Of a stretch of DNA of 64,000 bases, positions 36,004 through 44,580 are shown piece by piece. The DNA comes from Deltaproteobacteria bacterium (GTDB taxonomy: Bacteria; Myxococcota_A; Polyangia; Polyangiales; Houyiibacteriaceae), in assembly GCA_017644045.1 (NCBI GenBank), contig JAEPMI010000002.1:639024-703023 (forward strand). The letters run 5' to 3'. Each line of letters starts with the position of its first letter. Position 1 is the stretch's first letter. The notes beneath the pieces were generated by a model. That model was given only the letters and a program-made list of their open reading frames with translations. It had not been told where the DNA came from and ran no database searches. The position numbers were made by a program, and so were the translations under genes.

Positions 36004-37143
36004 ATGGCGGGAGGAGTGCGACAGGCTCTCTCCATCGTCTTGCTCGCGGCGTGTGCCGCGACCGCCCACGCGCAAGAGGACGACCGAACCTGGCGAGTCC
36101 GGCCGGGGGAGGCGTTGAGCGTCATCGCGGCACGCTTCTCGGTCACGGTCGAGGAGCTACGCGAGTGGAACACGCTCGAGGGTGATCGGATCCTCCCCGG
36201 ACAGGAGCTCGTGGTCCGGGAGCCCGACGCCGAGGAAGGGCTCACTCACCGCGTCGCCCGAGGCGAGACGCTGAGCGGCATCGCCGTGGACCACGACACC
36301 ACGATCGAGCGGCTCCAGGAGCTGAACCCCGACATCGATCCGGAGCGACTCCGCGAGGGGCAGGTGCTCCGAGTCGACGATCTCGGCGAACGGCTCCGCA
36401 TCGACTACGTGGTCCGCCGAGGCGACAACCTCAGCCGGATCGCGGCTCGTCATCGTGTGACCCTCGAGCAGCTCCGTCGTTGGAACCCGCGGGTGCGCGG
36501 CGACGACCTGCGCTTCGGCAGCACTCTGCGCATCTACTCGGAAGTCCCCGCGAGCACCTCCGAGTCCATCGGCCGACCGCACCATGGACGGCTGGCCAAC
36601 GCCGAGCAGCTCCCCCAACACCCCGGCTATTACCTGCGGGATCGGCGCCGAGCGTATGGGACCCTCGAGACCATCCTCTGGATCCAGGACGGCGTGGATG
36701 CGGTGCTTCAGCGCTTCCCCGAGTCGCCCCAGCTTCGGGTCCACGACCTGAGCAACCGCGAGGGTGGCCGGATGCGCGACCACCGAAGCCACCAGTCCGG
36801 TCGCGACGTGGACATCAGCTTCTACCAAGCGCGCTGCCCGAACGGCATCTGCCCCATGCGCAACCTGGGGCCCGAGGACCTGGACGCCGAGCGCCAATGG
36901 GCCCTCTTCGAGGCGTGGCTGAAGAGCGACCAGGTGGAGCTCATCCTCATGGACCACTCGCTTCAGCGCCCCCTCTACGAGGAAGCGCGGCGGCGCGGCG
37001 CGACCCGAGCGCAGCTCGAGCGGTGGTTCCAGTACCCGCGAAGCCGGCACGACCGCCAGGGGATCATCCGGCACTACCCGCGGCACCGAAACCACGCCCA
37101 CGTTCGCTTCGTCTGCCCGGACACCGACGAGAGCTGTCGCTGA
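36004..37143 (+). CDS. Secreted murein endopeptidase (MepA-like, M74) with three LysM domains
   Basis: The 379-residue protein has a signal peptide ending in AHAQ. Three LysM peptidoglycan-binding repeats follow (near residues 28-72, 80-125 and 135-178; for example VRPGEALSVIAARFSVT and VRRGDNLSRIAARHRVT). The C-terminal domain is like penicillin-insensitive endopeptidase MepA, with metal ligands in HQSGRDVDISFY and the HAH of NHAHVRF. It would cut peptide cross-links in the periplasm. E. coli MepA lacks LysM domains, so this fusion adds wall targeting. The start ATG lies within a possible hairpin (CCTCCGCCAT pairing with ATGGCGGGAGG). Confidence 0.88.
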   Translation: MAGGVRQALSIVLLAACAATAHAQEDDRTWRVRPGEALSVIAARFSVTVEELREWNTLEGDRILPGQELVVREPDAEEGLTHRVARGETLSGIAVDHDTTIERLQELNPDIDPERLREGQVLRVDDLGERLRIDYVVRRGDNLSRIAARHRVTLEQLRRWNPRVRGDDLRFGSTLRIYSEVPASTSESIGRPHHGRLANAEQLPQHPGYYLRDRRRAYGTLETILWIQDGVDAVLQRFPESPQLRVHDLSNREGGRMRDHRSHQSGRDVDISFYQARCPNGICPMRNLGPEDLDAERQWALFEAWLKSDQVELILMDHSLQRPLYEEARRRGATRAQLERWFQYPRSRHDRQGIIRHYPRHRNHAHVRFVCPDTDESCR

Positions 37144-37181
37144 CTGGGGAGGGGTCCCCCCCGTTGCCGAGCGGGGACACC

Positions 37182-37221
37182 AAGTCTTTCCGTGCACGGA
37201 ACCTCGGCGGGAGTAAGACTT
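37182..37221. promoter_or_regulatory. Inverted repeat and palindrome upstream of the EGF-repeat gene
   Basis: AAGTCTT (37182-37188) is inverted as AAGACTT (37215-37221), and CCGTGCACGG lies between them as a perfect palindrome. The second arm ends 7 bases before the ATG at 37229, so it could act at the level of operator binding or translation. The role is inferred from symmetry only. Confidence 0.3.
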
Positions 37222-37228
37222 TCCCCCC

Positions 37229-39739
37229 ATGGCACCCGCTTTTTCTCGCTTCGGTAGCGCCGCGATCCTGGCTCTCGGCCTGCTCGTTCTGGGCGACGCG
37301 AGCATCGCGCATGCCTTCCCCAGCTACGGCGGCAACATCCCGAACGGTCGCTACACCGAGGGGTCGGTCGCGAGCGAGAGCAACACCCGTTGCTGGATGT
37401 GTCACGCGAGCACCTACGGCGGGTATGGCTGTGCCGGGAGCTGCCTGAACGCGTTCGGCCTCGACTTCCAGGCCAACAGCTACACCTGGAACGCGTACCT
37501 CGCGTCGCTCGACTCGGACAACGACGGCTGGACCAACGGGCAGGAGCTCCGCAACGAGTGGGGCGACAGCACCAGCCGCGACTCGACCTACTACTCGCTC
37601 CCGGGCAACCCATCCGGACTGAGCTGCTCCGACATCCCGAACTCGGGCGCGTTCGCGACGCTTCGGACCCGATGCAACACCGACTTCTCGTCGAGCACTT
37701 GGAGCGGCCGGAACACCTCGTCGAGCCGCTTCGAGTTCTCGGAGAGCTACTACAACACCTGCTCGAGCGGGAACAACGACTGCGAGAGCGTCGCCACCTG
37801 CAGTCGCAGCAGCGGCAACGGGCGTGGTGATTGGTCCTGCACCTGCGAGGACTCGTACAACGGCGCGGGCTTCGACCGGACTCGCTACCACGACTGGTTC
37901 ACGCCGAACGCCACCCTCGGTGACGATCGGCTCTTCCAGTTGCTGAGCGCCGGCAGCCTGACCGGGTGCGTCAGCAAGTGCTCACCGAATCCGTGTGGCA
38001 CCGGCACGTGCTCGCACAGCGATGGCGGCAACGGCTACGTCTGCAACTGCCCCTCGGGCTATCGCGACAACGGCACCACCTGCGTCGTGAACTTCGAGTG
38101 CTCCACCGACCCAGGGCGATGCGGCAACGGCACCTGCGTGGAGCAGTCGCCGCCGAACACGTTCACGTGCAACTGCGACTCCGGCTACGTGTTCAACGGC
38201 ACCACCTGTGTGGTGTCCAACCCGTGCGTCGCGGGCACCCACGACTGCGACACCAACGCGACGTGCACGCCCACGGCCGGCCGGCCGGGGTGGAACTGCG
38301 CGTGCAACTCGGGCTGGATGGGCACCGGCAGCGCCTCTGGCGGCACCGGCGACATGTGCGTCGACATCAACGAGTGCAGCACCGCGGGCATCTGCGGGCC
38401 GGGCACCTGCGTGAACCGAACCGGCAGCTACACCTGCCGCTGCAACACCGGGTACCAGTTCAACGGCACCACCTGTGTCGATGTGAACGAGTGCGATGAC
38501 GGTCCGTGCGGCGAGGGCGGCGTCAGCTGCAACAACACGCCGGGCTCGTACACCTGCAACTGCGCGCCGGGGTACAGCTTCACCGGAGGGACGTGCGTCG
38601 ACATCGACGAGTGCGTGACCAACCCGTGCGGCGCGGGAGCGTGCGAGGAGATCGACCCGCCGGGCTACACCTGTGCGTGTGAGGGTGGCTACGAGTTCAA
38701 CGGCACGACCTGCGTGGACGTGAACGAGTGCGCCACCGGCGAGGCCGGTTGCGACGAGATGGCGACCTGCAGGAACCGGGTCGGCTCCTTCGAGTGCAAC
38801 TGCATCGAGGGCTGGGAGGGCGACGGGACGACCTGCAGCGACCTCGACGAGTGCGCGAGCGACGACCTCAACGAGTGCGACACCTTCGCGGTGTGCATCA
38901 ACCAGGTCGGCGGCTACGACTGCGAGTGCACCACCGGCTACGAGGGCTCGGGGCTGACGTGCACGCGCATCGATCCCTGCGCGACCGGAGCAGTCACCTG
39001 CAGCTCCAACGAGTTCTGCACGACCACCGCCGACGGCATCGGCTACTGCGAGTGCGAGCCGGGGTTCCAGCGTCCATCCGAGGACGAGGCCTGCGTGAGC
39101 GCGTGCGGTGACGGCGAGCGCACACCCGGCGAGGAGTGCGACGATGGAAACGCCGACGACGTCGACGCCGAGGGGAACCCGGACGGTTGCTCTTCCACCT
39201 GCGACATCCAGCCGGGCTTCGCCTGCTGGGAGCCCGACGGGGCGCTGAGCATCTGCGAGAACACCTGCGGGAACGGCTTCATCGACCGCGACGCGGGCGA
39301 GACCTGTGACCTCGGTCCGGACGGCGCCTACGACGACGTGACCCCCGACGCCTGCCGCTCGAACTGCCGCCTCGGCTACTGCGGCGACGGCGTGCTGGAC
39401 ACCGGAGAGGCCTGCGACGACGGCGACATGGTCAGCGACGAGCGCCCGAACGCCTGTCGCGAAACCGGTTGCCGCGAGGCCTACTGCGGTGACGGTGTCG
39501 TCGACACCGGCGAGGAGTGCGACTTCGGCGAGCCCGGAGGCGCGGAGCGTGACGACTGCAACGTCTGCGCACCGCCCGACATGGGGACCGGCGGAGCCGA
39601 CATGGGCGTCGACGGCGGCACCGACGGCGGCGAGGACGACGGCTGCGGCTGCGCCACGCCAGGTGCCGGTGGGTCCAGCGCGCCGTGGGCGGGGCTGGTG
39701 CTGTTCGGCGTCGCGCTCTGGCGTCGCCGGCGGCGGTAG
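37229..39739 (+). CDS. Secreted EGF-repeat protein with CxxCH domain and MYXO-CTERM tail
   Basis: The 836-residue product has a signal peptide (cleavage near AHA-F). Its N-terminal domain contains CWMCHAS and later DSDNDGWTNGQEL. The first matches the CxxCH heme motif, and the whole domain resembles the temptin-like Cys/Cys domain. From about residue 250 there are eight or nine EGF-like repeats, several calcium-binding (DINECS, DVNECD, DIDECV, DLDECA). Cys-rich DUF4215-like repeats follow (GEECDDGN, GETCDLG, GEACDDGD). The tail is acidic, then CGCATPG, a hydrophobic segment and RRRRR, which is the MYXO-CTERM sorting signal. I infer a cell-surface adhesion or matrix protein. Confidence 0.88.
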   Translation: MAPAFSRFGSAAILALGLLVLGDASIAHAFPSYGGNIPNGRYTEGSVASESNTRCWMCHASTYGGYGCAGSCLNAFGLDFQANSYTWNAYLASLDSDNDGWTNGQELRNEWGDSTSRDSTYYSLPGNPSGLSCSDIPNSGAFATLRTRCNTDFSSSTWSGRNTSSSRFEFSESYYNTCSSGNNDCESVATCSRSSGNGRGDWSCTCEDSYNGAGFDRTRYHDWFTPNATLGDDRLFQLLSAGSLTGCVSKCSPNPCGTGTCSHSDGGNGYVCNCPSGYRDNGTTCVVNFECSTDPGRCGNGTCVEQSPPNTFTCNCDSGYVFNGTTCVVSNPCVAGTHDCDTNATCTPTAGRPGWNCACNSGWMGTGSASGGTGDMCVDINECSTAGICGPGTCVNRTGSYTCRCNTGYQFNGTTCVDVNECDDGPCGEGGVSCNNTPGSYTCNCAPGYSFTGGTCVDIDECVTNPCGAGACEEIDPPGYTCACEGGYEFNGTTCVDVNECATGEAGCDEMATCRNRVGSFECNCIEGWEGDGTTCSDLDECASDDLNECDTFAVCINQVGGYDCECTTGYEGSGLTCTRIDPCATGAVTCSSNEFCTTTADGIGYCECEPGFQRPSEDEACVSACGDGERTPGEECDDGNADDVDAEGNPDGCSSTCDIQPGFACWEPDGALSICENTCGNGFIDRDAGETCDLGPDGAYDDVTPDACRSNCRLGYCGDGVLDTGEACDDGDMVSDERPNACRETGCREAYCGDGVVDTGEECDFGEPGGAERDDCNVCAPPDMGTGGADMGVDGGTDGGEDDGCGCATPGAGGSSAPWAGLVLFGVALWRRRRR

Positions 39740-39750
39740 GCCTCGGGAGG

Positions 39751-40165
39751 CGACTCCGGTTCCGACGCCGACTCCGAGCTCCGACTCCGAGCTCCGAGCT
39801 CCGAACTCCGACTCCCCGACGCGGACTCCGACTCCGATTCTGAACTCCGAGTCCGACTCCGAACTCCGACGCCGACGCCGACGCCGACTCCGAACTCCGA
39901 CTCTGAACTCCGAGTCCGAGGCCGACTCCCCGACGCGGACTCCGACTCCGATTCTGAACTCCGAGTCCGACTCCGAACTCCGACGCCGACGCCGACGCCG
40001 ACTCCGAACTCCGAGTCCGACTCCGAACTCCGAACTCCGAACTCCGACGGCCGACTCCGAACTCCGACGGCCGACTCCGAACTCCGAACTCCGAACTCCG
40101 AACTCCGACTCCGAGCTCCGAGCTCCGAGCTCCGAGCTCCGACGGCCGACTCCGAGGTCCGACTG
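39751..40165. repeat. ACTCCG/AACTCCG short-unit array, left
   Basis: About 415 bases are built from 6- and 7-base words around CTCCGA (ACTCCG, AACTCCG, AGCTCCG, ACGCCG). A 90-base block at 39811-39900 recurs exactly at 39925-40014, a shift of 114 bases, so segmental duplication has acted on the array. It begins just after the EGF-repeat gene. Long open frames across it give Ser/Glu/Arg low-complexity text and are not genes. The following 85 bases (40166-40250) hold nothing recognisable. Confidence 0.88.
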
Positions 40166-40250
40166 GGAGCCCCAGCCGCCCCGGCACGTTCAGCCAGTGG
40201 TGATGGGGCTCTCGTCCTGAGCTGTTCATCGTGCCCTCGTGCTCGGCGGC

Positions 40251-40382
40251 GTAAACCCTGCTCCGGCCTTTGGCCTCCGCACCGTCGCTTCGCGACGGCA
40301 AGGGGTTGACTCCGCCTGCGCTCGAGGGCGGAGGGGCTGCGCCAGGACGAGGCGTCCACGGCAACACACAACGGAGGCTCCC
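40251..40382 (+). repeat. Structured leader of the left four-helix-bundle gene
   Basis: The element runs from GTAAACCC (40251) to GGGGTTGAC (40302-40310), which are near-complementary ends. Inside are hairpins GGCC-TTT-GGCC and CCGTCGC-TTC-GCGACGG (40282-40298). Downstream CTCCGCC (40310-40316) pairs with GGCGGAG (40327-40333). A GGAGG site precedes the ATG. The same architecture in inverse orientation lies at 41114-41249. Confidence 0.7.
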
Positions 40383-40721
40383 ATGAAGATCTACTCTCTC
40401 GCTCTCGACGCCGTTTCCGCGGTTCACGAGGATGTCTCGCCGATGCTCGCTCGCCACGATGCGGAGCTCGCGAACCAGTTGCATCGCGCGATTCGTTCGG
40501 TCGCGCTCAACGTGTCGGAAGGGCTCGGGCTCCTGGCCGGAAAGCGGCAGCGCAATCACTTCCAGATCGCGCTCGGGTCCGCTCGCGAGAGCAAGACGTG
40601 CATCGAGCTCGGATTGGCGACTCGGGCGCTGAAGCGAAACGCGCGCGTAGAGCGGGCGCTCGATCGGCTCGATCACGTCTGCGCGATTCTCTGGAAGCTG
40701 ACGCGGCGACAGATCGCGTAG
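40383..40721 (+). CDS. Four-helix-bundle protein (S23/IVP family), copy 1
   Basis: The 112-residue product matches the family of small four-helix-bundle proteins first known from 23S rRNA intervening sequences; the Avd protein of diversity-generating retroelements has the same fold. Key segments are LHRAIRSVALNVSEGLG and HFQIALGSARESKTCIELGL. The ATG at 40383 has a clear GGAGG site. It faces a paralogue at 40781-41113 across a strong hairpin. No rRNA or reverse transcriptase gene is near. The molecular role of orphan copies is not known. Confidence 0.85.
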   Translation: MKIYSLALDAVSAVHEDVSPMLARHDAELANQLHRAIRSVALNVSEGLGLLAGKRQRNHFQIALGSARESKTCIELGLATRALKRNARVERALDRLDHVCAILWKLTRRQIA

Positions 40722-40736
40722 ATGATGGAACGAGAA

Positions 40737-40765
40737 GACCCGCCGGGCGCGGTGCCCGGCGGGTC
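40737..40765. terminator. Strong hairpin between convergent four-helix-bundle genes
   Basis: GACCCGCCGGGC (40737-40748) pairs perfectly with GCCCGGCGGGTC (40754-40765) across the loop GCGGT. It lies 16 bases after one stop codon and 15 bases before the other, so it can serve both genes. No T-tract follows on either strand. Confidence 0.65.
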
Positions 40766-40780
40766 GTTCCCGCGACTGGC

Positions 40781-41113
40781 TCAGCCCTTCCGAATCAGCC
40801 CGAAGAGCATCTTGTTGACCCGGTCACTGAGCGCAACGCTCTCGGCCGCCTGAGCCACGGGCACCACGTTGGTCGAGACCAACAGCCGAAGCGCGATGAA
40901 GACCTCCCGACCGGAGCCGAGCGCCGTCTTGAAGTGATGCGCCCGCCGACGCGACCGGCCGTAGCCTTCGCCCTCAGCGATGTTGAGCGGCGTCGACCGC
41001 ACCGCACGACCGAGCTGGTCCGCGAGGTCCGGATCGCCGACGCGAGCCTTCGGCATGACATCGCGATGAACGAGAGCCACGAGCTCCAACGAGAGTTCCT
41101 GAACGAGAAGCAT
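40781..41113 (-). CDS. Four-helix-bundle protein (S23/IVP family), copy 2
   Basis: The 110-residue product is a diverged paralogue of the gene it faces. The shared core is visible in LGRAVRSTPLNIAEGEG versus the LHRAIRSVALNVSEGLG of copy 1, and HHFKTALGSGRE versus NHFQIALGSARE. Spacing of all four predicted helices is kept. The ATG at 41113 follows an AAAGGAA site. Both genes have the same type of leader, in mirror orientation. Divergence of the two proteins suggests independent arrivals or old duplication, not a recent inversion. Confidence 0.82.
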   Translation of the reverse strand: MLLVQELSLELVALVHRDVMPKARVGDPDLADQLGRAVRSTPLNIAEGEGYGRSRRRAHHFKTALGSGREVFIALRLLVSTNVVPVAQAAESVALSDRVNKMLFGLIRKG

Positions 41114-41249
41114 GATTGGGTTCCTTTCGGCGCGCGAGTGACGAACGTGAACGCCGCGCCGTCCTGCGCACCCGCCCCCGCCTCGCGGGCGGGGTCAGTC
41201 AACCCCGTCAGCCGCCGAAGGCGGGGCGAGCGCAGCGAGCCGGGTTTAC
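41114..41249 (-). repeat. Structured leader of the right four-helix-bundle gene
   Basis: Read on the minus strand, it has GTAAACCC (41249-41242), hairpin words, then GGGGTTGAC (41206-41198), a GC hairpin (plus-strand CCCCGCC 41176-41182 with GGCGGGG 41188-41194) and an AGGACG/GTTCACG segment before the ribosome-binding site. The order and many bases match the leader at 40251-40382. The next 97 bases (41250-41346) contain only a small GCC/GGC hairpin. Confidence 0.7.
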
Positions 41250-41346
41250 TTACCCCGACCGCGAGGGCAGCCTCGGATCAGCAGGACGAGCCCAGCCCCT
41301 TCACCCTTGCCGAAGGCAAGCCGAGGCGAAGCGAGGCTACACAACC

Positions 41347-41575
41347 GAAGTCCGACACCGACGGCGGTCGGCTGTCGGCGTTCGCCGTCGGAGTCGGAAT
41401 GGGCGTTCGGCTGTCGGCGTTCGGCTGTCGGCGTCGGAGTCGGCGTTCGGCGTTCGGCGTTCGGCTGTCGGCGTCGGAGTCGGCGTTCGGCGTTCGGCGT
41501 TCGGCTGTCGGCGTCGGAGTCGGCGTTCGGCTGTCGGCGTCGGAGTCGGCGTCGGCGTTCGGCTGTCGGCAGACC
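41347..41575. repeat. TCGGCG/TTCGGCG short-unit array, right
   Basis: On the plus strand the units are TCGGCG, TTCGGCG, TCGGAG and CTGTCGG, the inverse orientation of the left array. A 40-bp higher-order unit repeats at 41421-41460 and 41461-41500, with a partial third copy after it. It ends about 75 bases before the photolyase gene. Those bases hold no feature that I can identify. Confidence 0.85.
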
Positions 41576-41649
41576 GCCGAACCCCGGAAGCCGAGACCCG
41601 AACGCCGTTTCCCCTTGCCTCCGGCGCCGTCCGGCCCAAGGCCCGCCCC

Positions 41650-43131
41650 ATGGCTCCCGTCCCGGCGATCCGCGTCCGCACGTTCACCGACACGCCCCTG
41701 CGCGACGACGGGGACTTCGTCCTCTACTGGATGACCTCGGCGCGAAGGCCGCATCACAACTTCTCGCTCGACCATGCCGTCGACCTCGCGATGCAGGTGG
41801 GCAAGCCGCTGCTCGTGCTGGAGGCCCTCCGGGTCGGCTACCCGTGGGCATGCGATCGCTTCCACCGCTTCGTGATCGACGGGATGCGCGACCAGGCCGA
41901 GAGCTTCGGGCGACACGACATCCGCTACCACCCGTACGTCGAGCGCGAGCCGGGGGACGGCAAGGGCCTGCTGAAGGCGCTCGCGAAGCACGCCTGCGCC
42001 GTGGTCACCGACGACTTCCCGACGTTCTTCCTGCCCCGCATGCTCGAGGCGGCCGCCGACCAGCTGGAGGAGATCGTGCGACTGGACGTGGTCGACACCA
42101 ACGGGCTCTACCCGATGCTCGACACCGACAAGGTCTTCAGCCGAGCGCACGACTTTCGGCGCCACCTGCAGAAGAACCTCCTCCGGCACCTGGAGGACAC
42201 GCCGCTCGAACGCCCCTTCGTCGGCAAGGACGTCTCCGGAGCGGTGATCCCGCGAGCCATCCTCGACCGCTGGCCCGCGGCACCGAAGGCGCTGCTCGAA
42301 GGAGACGAAGGGCTCGACGCCTTCCCCATCGACCACACGATCGAGGCCGCTGCGCTCCGTGGCGGCCACCAGGCCGGCGAAGCACGGCTCGCGTCCTTCC
42401 TGGCGAACGACCTCGAGCGCTACGGCGACGGCCGGAACCACCCCGACGACGACGCCGCGAGCGGGCTCTCGCCCTACCTCCACTTCGGCTTCGTCTCGGC
42501 CCACGACCTCTTCGCGCGAGTCACCGAGCGCGAGGGGTGGACCGCCGAGAAGCAGCCGACGAAGGCCACCGGACAACGCTCGTGGTGGGCGATGAGCGAG
42601 GCCGCCCAGTCGTTCCTCGACGAGGCGATCACGTGGCGGGAGGTCGGCTACAACATGTGCAGTCATCGGGCGGACCACGCGGACTACGAGTCGCTGCCCG
42701 ACTGGGCCCGCGCGACACTCGAGGAGCACGCGAGCGATGAACGAGAGCACGTGTACTCGCTCGAGGAGTTCGCTCGCGCCGAGACGCACGACCCCGTGTG
42801 GAACGCAGCCCAGCGTCAACTGAGCGAGACGGGCGTGATGCACAACTACCTGCGCATGCTCTGGGGGAAGAAGATCCTCGAGTGGACCGAGCACCCGCGG
42901 GACGCGCTCGCCATCATGGTCGAGCTCAACAACCGCTACGCCCTCGACGGCCGGAACCCGAACTCCTACTCCGGCATCTTCTGGGTCCTCGGCCGCTATG
43001 ATCGGGCGTGGGGACCGGAGCGCCCGATCTACGGAAAGATCCGATACATGACCTCCGCCAGCACCCAGCGAAAGCTTCGGATGCGGGACTACCTGGAACG
43101 GTGGACCACCCCATCCGAGCGTGCCTCTTGA
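41650..43131 (+). CDS. phr: Class II deoxyribodipyrimidine photolyase
   Basis: The 493-residue enzyme would repair cyclobutane pyrimidine dimers with FADH- and blue light. The class II signatures are LYWMTSARRPHHNFSLDHA at the N-terminus and the FAD-domain run WREVGYNM near residue 345. These are followed by HTEE-type helices, QRQLSETGVMHNYLRMLWGK, LNNRYALDGRNPNSYSG and WVLGRYDRAWGPERP. Length and order are normal. The ATG at 41650 lies shortly after the repeat island, without a clear ribosome-binding site. The gene ends 35 bases before the TPR gene. Confidence 0.93.
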   Translation: MAPVPAIRVRTFTDTPLRDDGDFVLYWMTSARRPHHNFSLDHAVDLAMQVGKPLLVLEALRVGYPWACDRFHRFVIDGMRDQAESFGRHDIRYHPYVEREPGDGKGLLKALAKHACAVVTDDFPTFFLPRMLEAAADQLEEIVRLDVVDTNGLYPMLDTDKVFSRAHDFRRHLQKNLLRHLEDTPLERPFVGKDVSGAVIPRAILDRWPAAPKALLEGDEGLDAFPIDHTIEAAALRGGHQAGEARLASFLANDLERYGDGRNHPDDDAASGLSPYLHFGFVSAHDLFARVTEREGWTAEKQPTKATGQRSWWAMSEAAQSFLDEAITWREVGYNMCSHRADHADYESLPDWARATLEEHASDEREHVYSLEEFARAETHDPVWNAAQRQLSETGVMHNYLRMLWGKKILEWTEHPRDALAIMVELNNRYALDGRNPNSYSGIFWVLGRYDRAWGPERPIYGKIRYMTSASTQRKLRMRDYLERWTTPSERAS

Positions 43132-43165
43132 GCGGATCGCCCGGGCGGGCGACAATGGCCGACGA

Positions 43166-43894
43166 ATGGCGCGCGCTTTTCTTTCGTTGATCCTCGTGAC
43201 CGGCTTGGTCGCGGTCGCTTCCGCCGGGTCGGCGCAGACGACCGACGCCAATCGCGACGCCGCTCGCGATGCATTCCTTCGCGGGCAGGAGGCCGCCGAC
43301 AGCGGTCGATGGGCCGACGCCCTGCGCGAGTTCGAGCAGGCCTACCTGATGAGCGGCGTGCCGACCGCCCTCTTCAACGCCGGCATGGCGCTGCGCGCGC
43401 TGGGCCGACACAAGGAAGCCCGGGACACCTTCGACCGTCTGATCGAGAGCCACCCCGACTCGCCGGCCACCGAGCAGGCCCGCCCACTGCGCGACGAAGA
43501 GGCCGCGCGGGTCGCCGTGCTCGAGCTCGCGGGCCTGGACCCCGGGGCAGAATACGAGCTCCGCTTGGACGGCCGACGACTGGACGTACCGGTGGCCGCG
43601 GTCACCGAGGTCGAGGTCGATCCGGGACAGCACGGCGTGAGCGCGGAGCGCGAAGGCTACGAGACCTTCACCTGGGAGGGTCGGCTCACCGACGGCGCAC
43701 GCGAGCGGATCGAGGTCGTGATGGCCGAGATCGAGCGGCAGCAGACCACCGAGGAAGGCTCGTCCATCGCGAAGAGCCCGATCTTGTGGATCGCCGTGGC
43801 CGTGGTGGTCGTCGGCGGTGCCGTCGGCCTGGGCTTCTGGCTGGCAAAGGACGACGGGATCGAGCCCGCCTACGACAACGTGTTCCGATTCTGA
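43166..43894 (+). CDS. Exported TPR/PEGA-like membrane protein
   Basis: The 242-residue product has a signal peptide ending near GSAQ and two TPR-like units (residues 30-95, AARDAFLRGQEAADSGRWADAL and ALRALGRHKEARDTF, quoted in parts). A PEGA-like beta region follows (YELRLDGRRLDVPVAAV), then a membrane segment near 208-230. This architecture is common in myxobacteria next to eukaryote-like kinases, and a kinase follows two genes later. Its stop overlaps the next start by one base. Precise role unknown. Confidence 0.72.
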   Translation: MARAFLSLILVTGLVAVASAGSAQTTDANRDAARDAFLRGQEAADSGRWADALREFEQAYLMSGVPTALFNAGMALRALGRHKEARDTFDRLIESHPDSPATEQARPLRDEEAARVAVLELAGLDPGAEYELRLDGRRLDVPVAAVTEVEVDPGQHGVSAEREGYETFTWEGRLTDGARERIEVVMAEIERQQTTEEGSSIAKSPILWIAVAVVVVGGAVGLGFWLAKDDGIEPAYDNVFRF

Positions 43895-44556
43895 TGCGCT
43901 CCCTCTCCCTCCGCTCGCTGCTCCTCTCGCTCGCGCTCGCTGGCCTCGGCTGCGAGGCGTCGAACGCGGTCCTCGACGTTCAGATGGGACTGCCCGCCAA
44001 CCCACTCGGAGAACCGATGTACGTCCGGGTGCTCGTGTCACGCGGCGACTTCCCCGTCCCCGAGAACACCCGCGTTCCCCAGCCCCACGAGCTCACGGCG
44101 GGCCCGAGCACCTACCAGTTCAGCATCGAGGACCCGAACCTCGCGTGCGATCCGAGCCTGATGGGCGACTGCGACCTGCTGATCGAGGTGCGCTTCTGCC
44201 TCGACCGGGAGTGCGCCAGCCTTCGCACTGGCACACCGGAGATTCGGGCTACCGACCCGCAAGCGACCATCCGCTACCGGCTCGAGCAACCGCTCTTCGT
44301 CGGCCAGCGCACCCAGTGGGAGCCGGTCATCTCGGCAGTCCCGAGCTGCACCGACGACGCGACGACCTGCTCTGCCGTCGACCCGCCTCCCGCCGGTCTG
44401 ACCGGCTGCGTGGTCGACAGCAGCGTCGAGTCGGGGCCTCCGACCTGGTTCTGCGACGTCCTGCACTGCAACGAGATCGTATGCGCGGATGACCCCGGTG
44501 GTGCCGGCGGCCAATGTGAGGGCGGCCGGACGGGTCCACACCTTTGTGACCGGTGA
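43894..44556 (+). CDS. Small Cys-rich lipoprotein of unknown function
   Basis: The 220-residue product has a lipoprotein-type signal (LALAGLGC, Cys about 19). A beta-rich region with many Cys follows (NLACDPSLMGDCDLL, RFCLDRECAS, VPSCTDDATTC, WFCDVLHCNEIVC). No family was recognised. The ATG overlaps the preceding stop (TGATG), so it is probably translated together with the TPR/PEGA protein. The kinase gene starts 24 bases later. Confidence 0.65.
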   Translation: MRSLSLRSLLLSLALAGLGCEASNAVLDVQMGLPANPLGEPMYVRVLVSRGDFPVPENTRVPQPHELTAGPSTYQFSIEDPNLACDPSLMGDCDLLIEVRFCLDRECASLRTGTPEIRATDPQATIRYRLEQPLFVGQRTQWEPVISAVPSCTDDATTCSAVDPPPAGLTGCVVDSSVESGPPTWFCDVLHCNEIVCADDPGGAGGQCEGGRTGPHLCDR

Positions 44557-44580
44557 GTCACGAAGCTGCGGCCCCCGAAC

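Noticed and set aside
39432-40676. Long open frames across the left hexamer array on both strands
   Set aside because: Six-base repeats keep several frames open and encode only Ser/Glu/Arg or Pro/Thr words. No ribosome-binding site or family match was found.
40383-41113. Diversity-generating retroelement
   Set aside because: The proteins share the Avd fold family, but there is no reverse transcriptase, template repeat or variable repeat in the window.
41278-43251. 657-codon minus-strand frame across the right array and photolyase gene
   Set aside because: It is antisense to a photolyase with full class II motifs, and its end is repeat-encoded.
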